Virus record (IMG/VR): IMGVR_UViG_3300029989_000016
Location: 1 to 64,000 of that record
Strand: one strand, 5' to 3'
Length of the DNA stretch: 64,000 nucleotides
Source of the DNA: a virus
Numbering within the stretch: position 1 is the first letter of the stretch; every line of letters starts with the position of its first letter. Under the pieces are notes generated by a model, which saw nothing but the letters and a program-made list of their open reading frames with translations, made no database searches and was not told where the DNA came from. The position numbers were made by a program, and so were the translations under genes. Positions 18,616 through 27,162 of the stretch are shown here, one piece after another.

Positions 18616-19067
18616 TATTGCCCGCCGCTCTTGCTTACTTGCTCAAAGCGGAAGCGGTACAGTCGCGTTTTCATGCGGCCAGCCGATGCGACGTTGGGCA
18701 GGATCGCGCCTGAGATAATCACGCCCTTGCTCAAGTTTGCAATCATTCCGTTCGGATAGGTGATAACCATTCCGACCTGATCGCGTGCGCTCGATTTGTT
18801 TTTGCCGACGCGGTTTGCGTCCAGCAATACGGCCAGATTCGAATCGCTGTCGCTCGTCGGGATGACGTTCAAAACGATTTCGATACCTGCTGGGCGAGTC
18901 CACACCAGCATGTCGCCATTCAGGCCGAACGCGGTATCAGCAGCGACCAGATCAGGCGAATCCAAAGGGTCGGCATCGTCGGCAAAATCCGCAACGGAAA
19001 AGCCCGTTGGGAACGAGGCCGATGCCGTCACGATGGCCAGCAGGCCGAAGCCGGAAATATTAATCAT
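18615..19067 (-). CDS. Tail tube protein
   Basis: The 150-residue protein (MINISGFG, FPTGFSVADFADDADPLD) is next to the sheath gene, as expected for the main tube subunit of the DUF3277-like type. It has its own promoter and a ribosome site AAGGAG, which fits a need for many copies. A paralogue lies at 17163-17660. Confidence 0.8.
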   Translation of the reverse strand: MINISGFGLLAIVTASASFPTGFSVADFADDADPLDSPDLVAADTAFGLNGDMLVWTRPAGIEIVLNVIPTSDSDSNLAVLLDANRVGKNKSSARDQVGMVITYPNGMIANLSKGVIISGAILPNVASAGRMKTRLYRFRFEQVSKSGGQ

Positions 19068-19089
19068 TTAACTACTCCTTGTGTTGTTT

Positions 19090-19118
19090 ATTATAGCCTG
19101 GCAGAACGCGGCAAGCAA
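19090..19118 (-). promoter_or_regulatory. Promoter for the tail tube operon
   Basis: On the minus strand TTGCTT (19113-19118), 17 bases and a perfect TATAAT (19090-19095) precede the tube gene. The -35 box lies inside the hairpin loop and stem of the terminator-like repeat at 19107-19134. Confidence 0.7.
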
Positions 19119-19134
19119 CATGCAACTTGCCGCG
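19107..19134 (-). terminator. Hairpin after the sheath gene
   Basis: CGCGGCAAG pairs perfectly with CTTGCCGCG around a 10-base loop, 7 bases after the sheath stop codon. No clear T-run follows, so it may be a partial terminator or an mRNA end stabiliser. It overlaps the -35 box of the tube promoter. Confidence 0.55.
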
Positions 19135-19141
19135 AATTGCG

Positions 19142-20665
19142 TTAGATCAGGATGTTGCTGCCGACGACTTTGCGGATGGAATCTTTCTTAGCATACAGCA
19201 AAACGTAGTTCGCTTGCCATTCGACAATGCCGCTGTTCGGGTTCGGGGCGCTCGTGAAATTCACGTCCAGCCAGTAGCCGATGGTGGCGATTTGACGCCA
19301 TGCATTTTCGTCCGCGCTGATGGCCGTAATGTACTGCTTTTGGATCACGATCAGAGTTTTGCCGATTGAAATCACGCCGTTATCACGGGCCTTATCGATG
19401 GAGCTTTGGATGACTGCCAGAATCTGGCCCTGCCCTTGGATATCAGCAGGCACGATAGGCATCGCCAAGAACAGCGAAAACAGGCTGGCCGTGATGTCGG
19501 ACTTGAGCCACAACTCATTGGAGTAGACGCCCATATCAGTCGCCGCCGTAGCATCGCCGCACAAGACGCCGCGCTGGTAGAACGCCAGGGGCTGGCCTGC
19601 CGCTTGCGTGACGCCGATATAGTTGCAGCGGCTTGCGTCGGCGAGGTTAGCACCTGCATCGTCCGTAACAGTAACGGTGCGAGCGCCGAACTGATAAAAC
19701 ATATAGTTCTGCGCAGCGGCAGGGCGCGAGTAGTCTGTGGATGCCATAATTTCACACGGGCTTTGCTCGATGAAGTCGGTGGACAGCGGCGACGAGGAAA
19801 TGTTAATCGCGCAACCGGAGTAACCCTTAACCAGAGCGTAAAGCGCGGCCATGTTGCTGCGCAGCGTGATTACGCTGTACAGATACATATTGTTTTGCGA
19901 ATGGTTCCACAAAGCGATATCCGCAATATCCGAATTAGCCAGCGGCGCAGTTCCATTGCAGAATGCGAACGAACCGAAATTGTTGCTGATGCTTGCGCTT
20001 TTTGCGACAGCTACGGCTGGCGTATCGGCAACCTGCCCGGCAGTCGTCACCATACCATTACCCACCCAGCCAAGTAGTGGCGCTAGGTCGGCAGGCGTTC
20101 CGGTTGGAGTAGGGGTGATCGTGCCGGAACCTACTACGCCGCCAGCCAAAATAAATTGGTTCGTGTTCGTATTGAACGTGACGACTGCGGTTGCAAGTTG
20201 TACGTTTGCGCCTGGCGCCGCACGAACTGCCGTTTGGATCAGCGCGGCCACTTCTGTGAGGTTCGTGGCCGTGGAAGTATTCACTGCGGAAACCACGATA
20301 GGAGCGCCGCCTACGGCCAGAGTCAAAGTGCCAGCCGTTACGCCCGTGAATCGGCCATCTTTCTTGTCGGAATCGCCGATGATCATAGGCGCGATATCCG
20401 CGCTCACGAAGCGGGCAAAGCTGATCATTTCCGGTTTTTTAATGCTCTTGTTGATGAAGCCGAAATACGCCTGCGCGCGGCGGTATTCTTCCGAGGTCAT
20501 GCCAAAATATGCGCCGACCGATTCCGGGTTTCCGAACTCTGCTACAATTCCTGGAGGGATTGCGCCACTCTGCGTGATGAGGCGCAAGATGAGCTTACGG
20601 GCCGCGACTACTGCGCCAGCCCCCACGCCCGAAGTAATTAAAACGTAACGGGATTGATTAATCAC
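19142..20665 (-). CDS. Tail sheath protein, DUF3383 type
   Basis: The 507-residue protein forms the contractile sheath. The N-terminus (MINQSRYVLITSGVG) and the segment SVGAYFGMTSEEYRRAQAYFGF are typical of DUF3383 sheath proteins, and the C-terminal part (NSGIVEWQANYVLLYAKKDSIRKV) is the conserved sheath domain. It is followed by the tube gene. This gene is the main evidence that the phage is a myovirus. Confidence 0.9.
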   Translation of the reverse strand: MINQSRYVLITSGVGAGAVVAARKLILRLITQSGAIPPGIVAEFGNPESVGAYFGMTSEEYRRAQAYFGFINKSIKKPEMISFARFVSADIAPMIIGDSDKKDGRFTGVTAGTLTLAVGGAPIVVSAVNTSTATNLTEVAALIQTAVRAAPGANVQLATAVVTFNTNTNQFILAGGVVGSGTITPTPTGTPADLAPLLGWVGNGMVTTAGQVADTPAVAVAKSASISNNFGSFAFCNGTAPLANSDIADIALWNHSQNNMYLYSVITLRSNMAALYALVKGYSGCAINISSSPLSTDFIEQSPCEIMASTDYSRPAAAQNYMFYQFGARTVTVTDDAGANLADASRCNYIGVTQAAGQPLAFYQRGVLCGDATAATDMGVYSNELWLKSDITASLFSLFLAMPIVPADIQGQGQILAVIQSSIDKARDNGVISIGKTLIVIQKQYITAISADENAWRQIATIGYWLDVNFTSAPNPNSGIVEWQANYVLLYAKKDSIRKVVGSNILI

Positions 20666-20680
20666 GGTTGTAACTCCTGT

Positions 20681-21163
20681 TTAAGTGATGATGCTGCTTA
20701 CCGATTGCCACATATGCGCAGTATCGATTAGCGGTTTATCGAAGCCTTTAGCCCGAATGGTATGCGGGGAATTCGCTTGCCATCCCCCATTTCTTATGCT
20801 TCTTACGATGCTGTTTTCAAGCGCTGTACCGATTTGACCAAGTGCCTGATCTGCGTTTATTTTTCCAGAAATAAGGTCTTTGGCAATCTTGTCCTGAATC
20901 TTTACGCGGTCATTCTGAAAGTTCTTCCAAGCCAATCGCATGAAGGGCCGCGCAGGTATTATAACCGTGTACGACGTTCCTTTAGAGCTTGTTTTGCGGA
21001 TAGTTGCGCCGAACTCCTGTATGCGGGCGACGGATGCCACGGACTGGCCGGGGCTTCCGCCTGCGCCTGATCCGTACCGCGCAGAGGCGAACCAGCCCGC
21101 CTCTACAGAGCGCCCTTTAAGCTTCTTCAGCGCGTCGATATGGCGCTGAATCATGGACGTCAT
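20681..21163 (-). CDS. Tail completion / neck protein, HK97 gp10-like
   Basis: The protein has 160 residues. Features of the gp10 / Mu gpG-like family are visible: early SVEAGWFAS, VARIQEFGATI, IPARPFMRLAW, and a late SPHTIRAKGFDKPLIDTAHMW. These proteins sit in the neck or tail tip during tail completion. It overlaps the next upstream gene by 4 bases. Confidence 0.75.
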   Translation of the reverse strand: MTSMIQRHIDALKKLKGRSVEAGWFASARYGSGAGGSPGQSVASVARIQEFGATIRKTSSKGTSYTVIIPARPFMRLAWKNFQNDRVKIQDKIAKDLISGKINADQALGQIGTALENSIVRSIRNGGWQANSPHTIRAKGFDKPLIDTAHMWQSVSSIIT

Positions 21164-21708
21164 ACAACGACCTGCACAAGCTGCGCGACAACCTTATCCG
21201 TTCCCGGCGTCGTCATGGAAATGGTACGGTTATAAGTCACTACCAAATCGAAATTAGGGTTTGCCTCGATTTGGTTTCGATCATCTTGAAAGTAAGGGTT
21301 CCGTACATTCGTAACGCGAAGAAGTCCGATTCCCATGGCGCGCAGTCTGCGCATGACCGTAGGGGTTTGCAGGAACATTTTAAGATGCTGCGCAACGTCC
21401 GATGCAGACGGCAGCGCAAGATCGGTTTCGACTTGACGCACCATCGCGCTGATCTGGAAAGTAGCCTCCCAAAGCTGCATGGTTACGTCTGTGAAGATTT
21501 TATTCTCTGCGTCTGGAGTGCGTTTAGTCATCGGCCAGCCGTAAGCGTCATCAAAAAGCTTTTCGAAAAATACAGTCGGGGCGGCTGGTATTCCCTCTTG
21601 CGTAAGATTGTGTTTTTGGATGACGATAAAGCCCCACTTGACGGCCATAGCGGCCTCAAGCTGGGTTGAAACTGCATCTATTAATTCCAGGTCGTCAAGT
21701 TCGGTCAT
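21160..21708 (-). CDS. Tail terminator-like protein (Mu gp37-like)
   Basis: The 182-residue protein is between neck genes and sheath. Its plan (ELIDAVSTQLEAAM, long central strands, LRVTNVRNPYFQDDRNQ, DLVVTYNRTI) fits the LIC_12616 / Mu gp37 family of tail terminators that cap the tube and sheath. The assignment is by family resemblance and position. Confidence 0.6.
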   Translation of the reverse strand: MTELDDLELIDAVSTQLEAAMAVKWGFIVIQKHNLTQEGIPAAPTVFFEKLFDDAYGWPMTKRTPDAENKIFTDVTMQLWEATFQISAMVRQVETDLALPSASDVAQHLKMFLQTPTVMRRLRAMGIGLLRVTNVRNPYFQDDRNQIEANPNFDLVVTYNRTISMTTPGTDKVVAQLVQVVV

Positions 21709-21709
21709 T

Positions 21710-22081
21710 TTATGAGTCCAGAGGCACTTCCACGGCTATGCAAGACACCCAACCGTCCATATCAAACCATGCGTTCTGGCCTTCCAGTTGGTAATGTCGC
21801 CCTTTGTAGGTAAATTTATCGCCGGAAGAATCGCGGTGAATATTTACCAGATTACTCATTGCGTAAATTTTGATGTAATTCTTTTGGAACTCCAGGCCGT
21901 ACTCGATATATTTATTGCGTGGAACGGCCTGGACAGATGCTTTGATAGTCAGCGGCGGGTTGTATTCGCTAACCCACTGCCGCGCCCTGTTTAGCGTGCG
22001 CGCCTTAAAAGTCTCGATTGTGATATCAGTCGGCTTTATGAGTCTCAGAGCCTGCCGCAAAAGGTTAGAGCCGGGATTCAA
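21710..22081 (-). CDS. Head-tail connector (stopper/collar) protein
   Basis: The 123-residue protein is beta-rich in its second half (SNLVNIHRDSSGDKFTYKGRHYQLEG). The recurring order adaptor - stopper - terminator in this gene cluster makes it the probable head-tail stopper. It overlaps the DUF4054-like gene by 4 bases. Confidence 0.55.
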   Translation of the reverse strand: MNPGSNLLRQALRLIKPTDITIETFKARTLNRARQWVSEYNPPLTIKASVQAVPRNKYIEYGLEFQKNYIKIYAMSNLVNIHRDSSGDKFTYKGRHYQLEGQNAWFDMDGWVSCIAVEVPLDS

Positions 22082-22539
22082 AAGAATGCCCCGCCCACCT
22101 TGCGGAACGCTTCACGCTCTGGCAGTCCGCCAATGCTGGTTCCGCCAACTCCGATGATGCCGAGTAGCGCCCAGAGCATTTGCCCGTAAGGTGTAGATGC
22201 CAGCCACCACTCCCATCCGTCTTTTGCAGGGGGTGCAAGCTTCGCCACGCTTACGTCTCCTACCGTTGCGCTCGTTTCGAACCCGCCCTGCTCGCCGCCC
22301 GGCGTTCCGCTGCCGTTCGGGCCTGCGCCTTGACGCTGGCCGATAATCAGCAAGTGCGCGGCGAGCATGTTTACTGCCGCGACTAGCGCCTTTCCATTGA
22401 GCATTCGGAATGGGCAATCCACCGTATCGATAAAGGCCGACGCTAAATCCCAATACAATTCGATCATGATCGATGGATACGCGACCGGATCGGCGAACTC
22501 TTGGAACTGCAATCTGAATTTTTCTTCGTCATACTGCAT
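22078..22539 (-). CDS. Head-tail adaptor, DUF4054-like
   Basis: The 153-residue protein has the DUF4054 pattern: FRLQFQEFADPVAYPSIMI at the start, CPFRMLNGKALVAAVNMLAAHLL in the middle, and WWLASTPYGQMLWALL near the end. Such proteins form the ring that attaches to the portal. Confidence 0.75.
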   Translation of the reverse strand: MQYDEEKFRLQFQEFADPVAYPSIMIELYWDLASAFIDTVDCPFRMLNGKALVAAVNMLAAHLLIIGQRQGAGPNGSGTPGGEQGGFETSATVGDVSVAKLAPPAKDGWEWWLASTPYGQMLWALLGIIGVGGTSIGGLPEREAFRKVGGAFF

Positions 22540-22556
22540 AGCGTCGGCCTTTTAGG

Positions 22557-22991
22557 TTACAGACTGAATTGCGTGTCGGACTGCATGTGGTGGTTGGTCT
22601 TCACGGCGATGCTTTGCTTTACCGTCGATGGCGTCAGCTGGTCGGATTTGTCCGTGCATTCCATCGAGCGCGTTTCTTTGATGATGGCGCTGTGGTTTCC
22701 GGCGATGTTGTCGTCCAGGATTTTTACGCGGTTCGCGTCCAGGTGCTTTTTGAAGAGCGTATGCAGCATCAGACTGGCGTATTGCTCGTCCGTGACCTTC
22801 GTTACGACGCCCTGCGCCGTCCAGAGTGGCTGCGATCCGCCGTCTACACGGTCGCCAAAGCCGCTGGTGGCGCTTGGGGTGCGTGCGCCGCCGTGGATGA
22901 TGATTGCATCCACAACGACTGGGATTTGACCCGATGTTTTGTAAGTGCGATAATTGATGGAGTTAGCCATCGTGGAAAGAATATATTTCAT
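22557..22991 (-). CDS. Conserved virion-associated protein of unknown function
   Basis: The 144-residue protein begins MKYILSTMANSINYRTY, with an AGGA site nine bases before ATG 22991. VVVDAIIIHGGAR and GVVTKVTDEQYASLM are typical of a common phage protein found next to capsid genes. It may be a head fibre or decoration protein. The second half lacks clear motifs. Confidence 0.6.
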   Translation of the reverse strand: MKYILSTMANSINYRTYKTSGQIPVVVDAIIIHGGARTPSATSGFGDRVDGGSQPLWTAQGVVTKVTDEQYASLMLHTLFKKHLDANRVKILDDNIAGNHSAIIKETRSMECTDKSDQLTPSTVKQSIAVKTNHHMQSDTQFSL

Positions 22992-23052
22992 GTCGTGTAG
23001 TCCTCGTTATTTACGTCAGATTAAGCCCCTACAGCCTATCTAATCGGGTTTA

Positions 23053-23079
23053 ATGGGCGGCGATAATATTGCCGCCCAT
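23053..23079 (-). terminator. Hairpin after the major capsid gene
   Basis: ATGGGCGGC pairs perfectly with GCCGCCCAT around a 9-base loop in the 112-base gap after the capsid gene. The T-run is weak. A partial terminator here would keep capsid mRNA in excess over the connector genes. Confidence 0.65.
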
Positions 23080-23103
23080 CCGTTTTACTTCACTTGCACG
23101 GCA

Positions 23104-24246
23104 TTAGATGCCGGTAACGCGTACCACGGCCCACGGACGCTTACAGATCACGCCTGCGGTAGCATTCGCGTAGTCTTCGACGTACGACTTTGCGCGCTTT
23201 TCAACGCCCAGGGTCATGAACTTCGTCTGCACCAGCTGGGCGAAAGTCTCGCCGCCATCGGTCGAACCGTCGATGGACGAAGAAATTTCTTCCGCGTACA
23301 GATACATCACGTCGTCGCCAGGAGTGCCGCCAGGATTTGCGCCGCTCAGTTCCGGTGCAGATACGATGCGAACACGCGGATAGGTCTGTTTCAACCAGTC
23401 GCGCACGCTGATACCGAAGTCGGTGGTTTCCGTCAGGAAATCGACTTTGCCGGTAGGCAGCAGCATCGTGATATCAACAGATTCAGGATCGATTTGATCC
23501 TGCGATTGAACGCGCAGCTGGACGATTGCCATACGGATATCGCCGGTGATTTGCTGGAAGGTCGATCCGGCCCAGCCAGTCGTGGACGACGAAATGTAGG
23601 CTGGCAGGTTCGGATCATTCAACAGGCCGAACGTTCGGTTTTTACCCGTATTCCAGCCGTAGAAGCCGACCGCATTGCGGAAGATTTCCAGTTGAACTGC
23701 CGCGCCTTGACGCTTGGTGTCGGCGGAATTCAGACGCATCGCCGAAGCGCGGCCTTCTTCCAGCAGGCCAACGGCCATGCCCATTTCACCGCGCACGATA
23801 CTGCGACGTTCAAAATTCACGTTCCAGCTTGCCAGCGGAATGTTCGTGAAGTCGCCGTATTCGGTCACGGTGCCGGCAGGCTCCACGATGCCCTGGACGA
23901 TTTCTTCATCTTCCCACGAGCCGACGGTTTTGATGCCGATTGCGTCATCGATCTTACGTGCTGCGGTAATGATCTTGATGAAGCCCGGCAACCATGCTTG
24001 CAGGAACTGGATAGGCGTCGCCATCGAAGGCGTGGTGGACATCGGCGCAAAGTTCGAATCCATGACGGTCTTGCCACCTGCGGATACGCCCAGCAACTGG
24101 ATTTGTTCGCGCACCATGGCGCTGTCCAGAACGATACCGATTTTGGTCAGCGCTTTTACTGCCGAGTCGGTGACTGCTTTCAAGTCGAACGGGCGAACGT
24201 TACGCGGCGCCAGATACGAATGAGTTTCGGTGATTTTACGGCTCAT
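23104..24246 (-). CDS. Major capsid protein (DUF2184-like)
   Basis: The 380-residue protein is in the right place, after the protease/scaffold and decoration genes. It has an N-terminal arm, then a long core with the strand-rich [19 protein letters not shown]-like stretch (residues about 125-150) and a late [26 protein letters not shown]-like end. The family resembles Mu-type DUF2184 capsid proteins with the HK97 fold. The hairpin after it is usual for capsid genes. Confidence 0.8.
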   Translation of the reverse strand: MSRKITETHSYLAPRNVRPFDLKAVTDSAVKALTKIGIVLDSAMVREQIQLLGVSAGGKTVMDSNFAPMSTTPSMATPIQFLQAWLPGFIKIITAARKIDDAIGIKTVGSWEDEEIVQGIVEPAGTVTEYGDFTNIPLASWNVNFERRSIVRGEMGMAVGLLEEGRASAMRLNSADTKRQGAAVQLEIFRNAVGFYGWNTGKNRTFGLLNDPNLPAYISSSTTGWAGSTFQQITGDIRMAIVQLRVQSQDQIDPESVDITMLLPTGKVDFLTETTDFGISVRDWLKQTYPRVRIVSAPELSGANPGGTPGDDVMYLYAEEISSSIDGSTDGGETFAQLVQTKFMTLGVEKRAKSYVEDYANATAGVICKRPWAVVRVTGI

Positions 24247-24256
24247 TTATGGCCCC

Positions 24257-24874
24257 TTATTGCGTGAGTTGAACGATGGTGTAAGCCGAAACCAGAGCGC
24301 CCAGCGCCGAAGCCGCTGTCGATACTGGATTGGTCACACGAGCGTTTTTGATGACGACGAAGCCGGTTGGTGCCGCGCCTGCTGCCGGGTACGAAACGAT
24401 AGCGCCGAAAGGCAGCGCCAGCGGATTGTCAGCGCCAGCGATGTTGCTTGGCACGTATGCCAAGCCGTCACCGAACGACACATTTTTCGTGGCCGTGGTT
24501 TCGTTGAACAATTCCACGATCATGATCGCCATATCGGCGAATTCGGCGTTGACTTCATCCGGCAGATTCAGCGAAGGGGCGAGCGTGCCGCCAGTACGGG
24601 TGCCGACCAAAACGTGATGTTTCGGATGCGCCAGGACGCCATAGAAGTTCGGGCCACCGACTTGCACGTAAGGCGCAATGGCCGATTTCGTCGGGTCGGT
24701 AGTGGCCGTGTTGCCGAAGTAACCGAACGCACGCGACATTGCATTCGGGTTCGCTGCCGACAGGATGGTCGTGGCCAGTGGCGCGATGCGGGCAGGCTTG
24801 AGGCGCTGCGGGCCATCGCGGACGATTTCACCAGGAATACCGGTGGAGTATTGACGTTGGACAGTGCGTTGCAT
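24257..24874 (-). CDS. Capsid decoration/cement protein, putative
   Basis: The 205-residue protein is rich in G, A, T, N and P and strand-prone (VQVGGPNFYGVLAHPKHHVLVGT, VGFGDGLAYVPSN-like). It lies between protease/scaffold and capsid genes, where cement proteins are often found. It abuts the protease gene, sharing one base. Confidence 0.6.
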   Translation of the reverse strand: MQRTVQRQYSTGIPGEIVRDGPQRLKPARIAPLATTILSAANPNAMSRAFGYFGNTATTDPTKSAIAPYVQVGGPNFYGVLAHPKHHVLVGTRTGGTLAPSLNLPDEVNAEFADMAIMIVELFNETTATKNVSFGDGLAYVPSNIAGADNPLALPFGAIVSYPAAGAAPTGFVVIKNARVTNPVSTAASALGALVSAYTIVQLTQ

Positions 24875-26307
24875 TATTTTGCGCCTTTCAGATATGCGTC
24901 CATTTCGCTGTTTGCCGATGCGGAATCAGCGGCAGCGGCTTTGACGACTTGGGTTTGTTGTTTGCGGCCTACGGCGATGCCGGTCAGGTACGCGTCCAGG
25001 GTAACGACTTCCATGCCATCAGCGCATTTCAAGCCGAGTTTTTTCACGCCATAAGCACTAACTTGACGTGCATCCATAGTCTTGCAATCGAAGGCTCCAA
25101 CAACCGAAGACAGCCGGTTGTAGACGCTATCCTTAACAGCAAGATCAGCATAGAAAGCAGATACTGCACTGTCTTTTGCTTGCGCGTTAATGCCTGCCGC
25201 TGGGCCTGCCGATGCTTTGCCTTGACCCTCGCCAGCTGAACCAGCTTCGGCGTCGGCTGCGTTTTGAGCTTCAGCTTGGCTTTCACCAGCCGCATTCGCT
25301 GCACCTTCGTCAACGGTTCCGTTGACTCCTTGGGTTTCGTTTGTGGTTCCATTCATGCCCTCATCACCTGCGGAACCAGCGCACAGAGCTTTGATCTGAG
25401 CGAGAACGCCTTCGACTTGCGCGATCAGCTGCGGCAATTCGCCCGCCTCGCCTGCCGTGTTTTCCGGGGCCGCTACGGCTTCCGTTCCTGCCGGGGCTGC
25501 TACCCCTTCCGCACCCGCTGCGGCCTCGCCTGCCAGCGGGTCGTCGGTCGCAGCGGTATTGCCTGCTGCCGCGCCTGCTTCGCCGCCTTGGTGCTCGGGT
25601 TCTTTTGCTTCCTCGCCCAAAAACTCCTGGAGCGCTGGCAGCAAAGCTTGCAACTGGGCAACGGCGTTATCCAGAACCACTTTACGGTTCGGATTCGCTT
25701 TGCCTTTGGTGGCCTTGATGGTCATGTTATCATTCCTTTTATCGGATGGTCTTACAGCAAAATTAAGATGGTCGAAAATCAGACCATCCAACACTTTCGC
25801 GCCGGGGACACGACCTTCATCCACCAGAGCGATATGATTACCGCGCATGTTGGTTTGGACTACCTCGTAAGGTTGCCCGTTCCACACGCCCGGCGTTAAT
25901 TCGAAGTCGCAGGAATAACCCAACGACAAATCTTTTTTGCCCGACGCCAGCGCCGCCTGCATATCGCGTGAAAATACTTTGATATCGCCGCGCATCCATG
26001 GGGCTTCGTAATATACGTTCGCCGTGAGGACGCCGGATACTCCGTACTCTTCAGGTGCGGTGGCCGTCTCGTCGTTTTGCAAACCAGACAGCATTTCGTG
26101 ATCGTTGATGAGCGGAACGTCTTTAAAGCTTTCGATGGCCGATAAGTCGCTGACTGCCGACTCTGGACGGAAAACTTTTACGATGCGGTTTGGGTCGCCC
26201 GGCAGGCCAAGCTGACCGGCGCTGTAATCAAAAATGCCGAATGACGAAATAGGGCAGCCTTTAACTAAGAGGAATCCGTTTTCGTCTTGCTTGCGCTGGC
26301 TTGGCAT
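24874..26307 (-). CDS. Prohead protease fused to scaffold (DUF2213)
   Basis: The product has about 477 residues. The N-terminal 200 match DUF2213: DENGFLLVKGCPISSFGIFDY, FKDVPLINDHEML, SLGYSCDFE and MRGNHIALVDEGRV, which hold the likely His-Ser protease residues. From about 230 to 410 the chain is A/E/G-rich and low in complexity, as expected for an internal scaffold, and the last 90 residues are folded again. The start is uncertain: ATG 26307 or ATG 26322; neither has a strong ribosome site. Confidence 0.75.
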   Translation of the reverse strand: MPSQRKQDENGFLLVKGCPISSFGIFDYSAGQLGLPGDPNRIVKVFRPESAVSDLSAIESFKDVPLINDHEMLSGLQNDETATAPEEYGVSGVLTANVYYEAPWMRGDIKVFSRDMQAALASGKKDLSLGYSCDFELTPGVWNGQPYEVVQTNMRGNHIALVDEGRVPGAKVLDGLIFDHLNFAVRPSDKRNDNMTIKATKGKANPNRKVVLDNAVAQLQALLPALQEFLGEEAKEPEHQGGEAGAAAGNTAATDDPLAGEAAAGAEGVAAPAGTEAVAAPENTAGEAGELPQLIAQVEGVLAQIKALCAGSAGDEGMNGTTNETQGVNGTVDEGAANAAGESQAEAQNAADAEAGSAGEGQGKASAGPAAGINAQAKDSAVSAFYADLAVKDSVYNRLSSVVGAFDCKTMDARQVSAYGVKKLGLKCADGMEVVTLDAYLTGIAVGRKQQTQVVKAAAADSASANSEMDAYLKGAK

Positions 26308-26750
26308 TATGTTCGAACCCATGAATATTATCTGTAGGAGTATATGCGGTTGTCTTATTGCAGGCAACAGATTTATTAAAAACTTTATTCGGTAATTTGC
26401 CGCGAGTTAATCGATATATTCAGCCGCGATATTAATGGAGTTAGGTACATATTCTAAAATACCGGAATATTTCTGAGGGAATAAACCGATACAAACTTGG
26501 GTATTGCCGCAAGTCGTTGTTTTATATAGTTATTAATACCTTTTTATCTGTATATTATCTAAATATCTAAATATCTACAGAATAACTAAAGTAGATAGCT
26601 TTCTATTCCTATGCTCTTGCGAAACCCTCTAGAAAAACGATATTCGAAAATAACGCGGCAAGTCCTTGATTATAAAGCGAAAAGAAATATCCGATTTTTT
26701 AGAATCCGCACTTTCGAAAACCCGAATCCGCTATATCCGGGGCGAAAACA
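26308..26750. other. AT-rich non-coding gap with dispersed repeat
   Basis: No convincing gene is present. The gap carries two copies of a repeat centred on GCAAGTCGTTG (26504-26529) and GCAAGTCCTTG (26655-26677), and a 67-base block that recurs at 46835-46901. Stretches of TATCTAAATATCTA make it easily melted. It lies upstream of the protease/capsid operon, so it may hold a control region or an origin. Confidence 0.6.
26504..26570 (+). repeat. 67-base block shared with 46835-46901, copy 1
   Basis: It begins ATTGCCGCAAGTCGTTGTTTT-like (positions 26503-26523) and ends with TTATCTGTATATTATCTAAATATCTAA-like sequence (about 26544-26570). The same order of elements, with small changes, appears 20 kb away in another non-coding gap. 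Confidence 0.75.
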
Positions 26751-26778
26751 GGCGCGGCAAACATCAATTCGCCGCGCC
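26751..26778 (-). terminator. Terminator after the small membrane gene
   Basis: GGCGCGGC pairs perfectly with GCCGCGCC around a 12-base loop. On the minus strand TGTTTTCG follows. It lies 4 bases beyond the stop of the 51-residue gene. Confidence 0.65.
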
Positions 26779-26782
26779 CGCA

Positions 26783-26938
26783 TCAGATATAAAACATTAA
26801 AAGTATGATCGCAAGATCGAAGAATGCCAGGCGGCGCTTAAAAAACGCGCAGGTAAGGAAAAAATCGTACATATCGATGGCAATTTCTTTTATGCGCTTC
26901 GATACTGATTTCGTTTCGTCTTCAGACGTATATTCCAT
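26783..26938 (-). CDS. Small C-terminally anchored membrane protein (51 residues)
   Basis: On the minus strand, ATG 26938 follows AGGA at seven bases, ten bases after the previous stop. The product starts MEYTSEDETKSVSKRIKEIA and ends in a hydrophobic LAFFDLAIILLMFYI, suggesting a tail-anchored membrane peptide. A terminator follows directly. The gene is short, but ribosome site, coupling and terminator all agree. Function unknown. Confidence 0.55.
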   Translation of the reverse strand: MEYTSEDETKSVSKRIKEIAIDMYDFFLTCAFFKRRLAFFDLAIILLMFYI

Positions 26939-26947
26939 GAGCATTCC

Positions 26948-27148
26948 TCATTTATTGGCAATACCAATTATTCTGTTGATTTTGGTTATCAGCGATTTAA
27001 TCATAGGCTTCATGCTATCGCTGGCTTTATTCTTTCGCTGCTGAGAATACGCTATCGCAACGGCCTGTTTTGGGTCTTTGCCTGCGGCTATTTCTCGCTT
27101 GACATTCTCTTCGCGGGCTGCGCTTCCAGTCCCTTTTGATAATGGCAT
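26948..27148 (-). CDS. Small conserved phage protein
   Basis: The 66-residue basic protein begins MPLSKGTGSAAREENVKREIAAGK and contains KQAVAIAYSQQR, the signature of a widespread family of short phage proteins encoded near head genes. Function unknown; it may bind DNA through its basic helices. Confidence 0.65.
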   Translation of the reverse strand: MPLSKGTGSAAREENVKREIAAGKDPKQAVAIAYSQQRKNKASDSMKPMIKSLITKINRIIGIANK

Positions 27149-27162
27149 TTAATAAACTCCTA

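Noticed and set aside
23053-24267. 404-residue plus-strand open frame
   Set aside because: It lies fully antisense to the major capsid gene, whose sequence, context and terminator are convincing. The frame is a codon-bias shadow.
26611-27044. Two plus-strand frames of 65 and 79 residues
   Set aside because: One covers the repeat and terminator region, the other is antisense to two small minus-strand genes with good ribosome sites.
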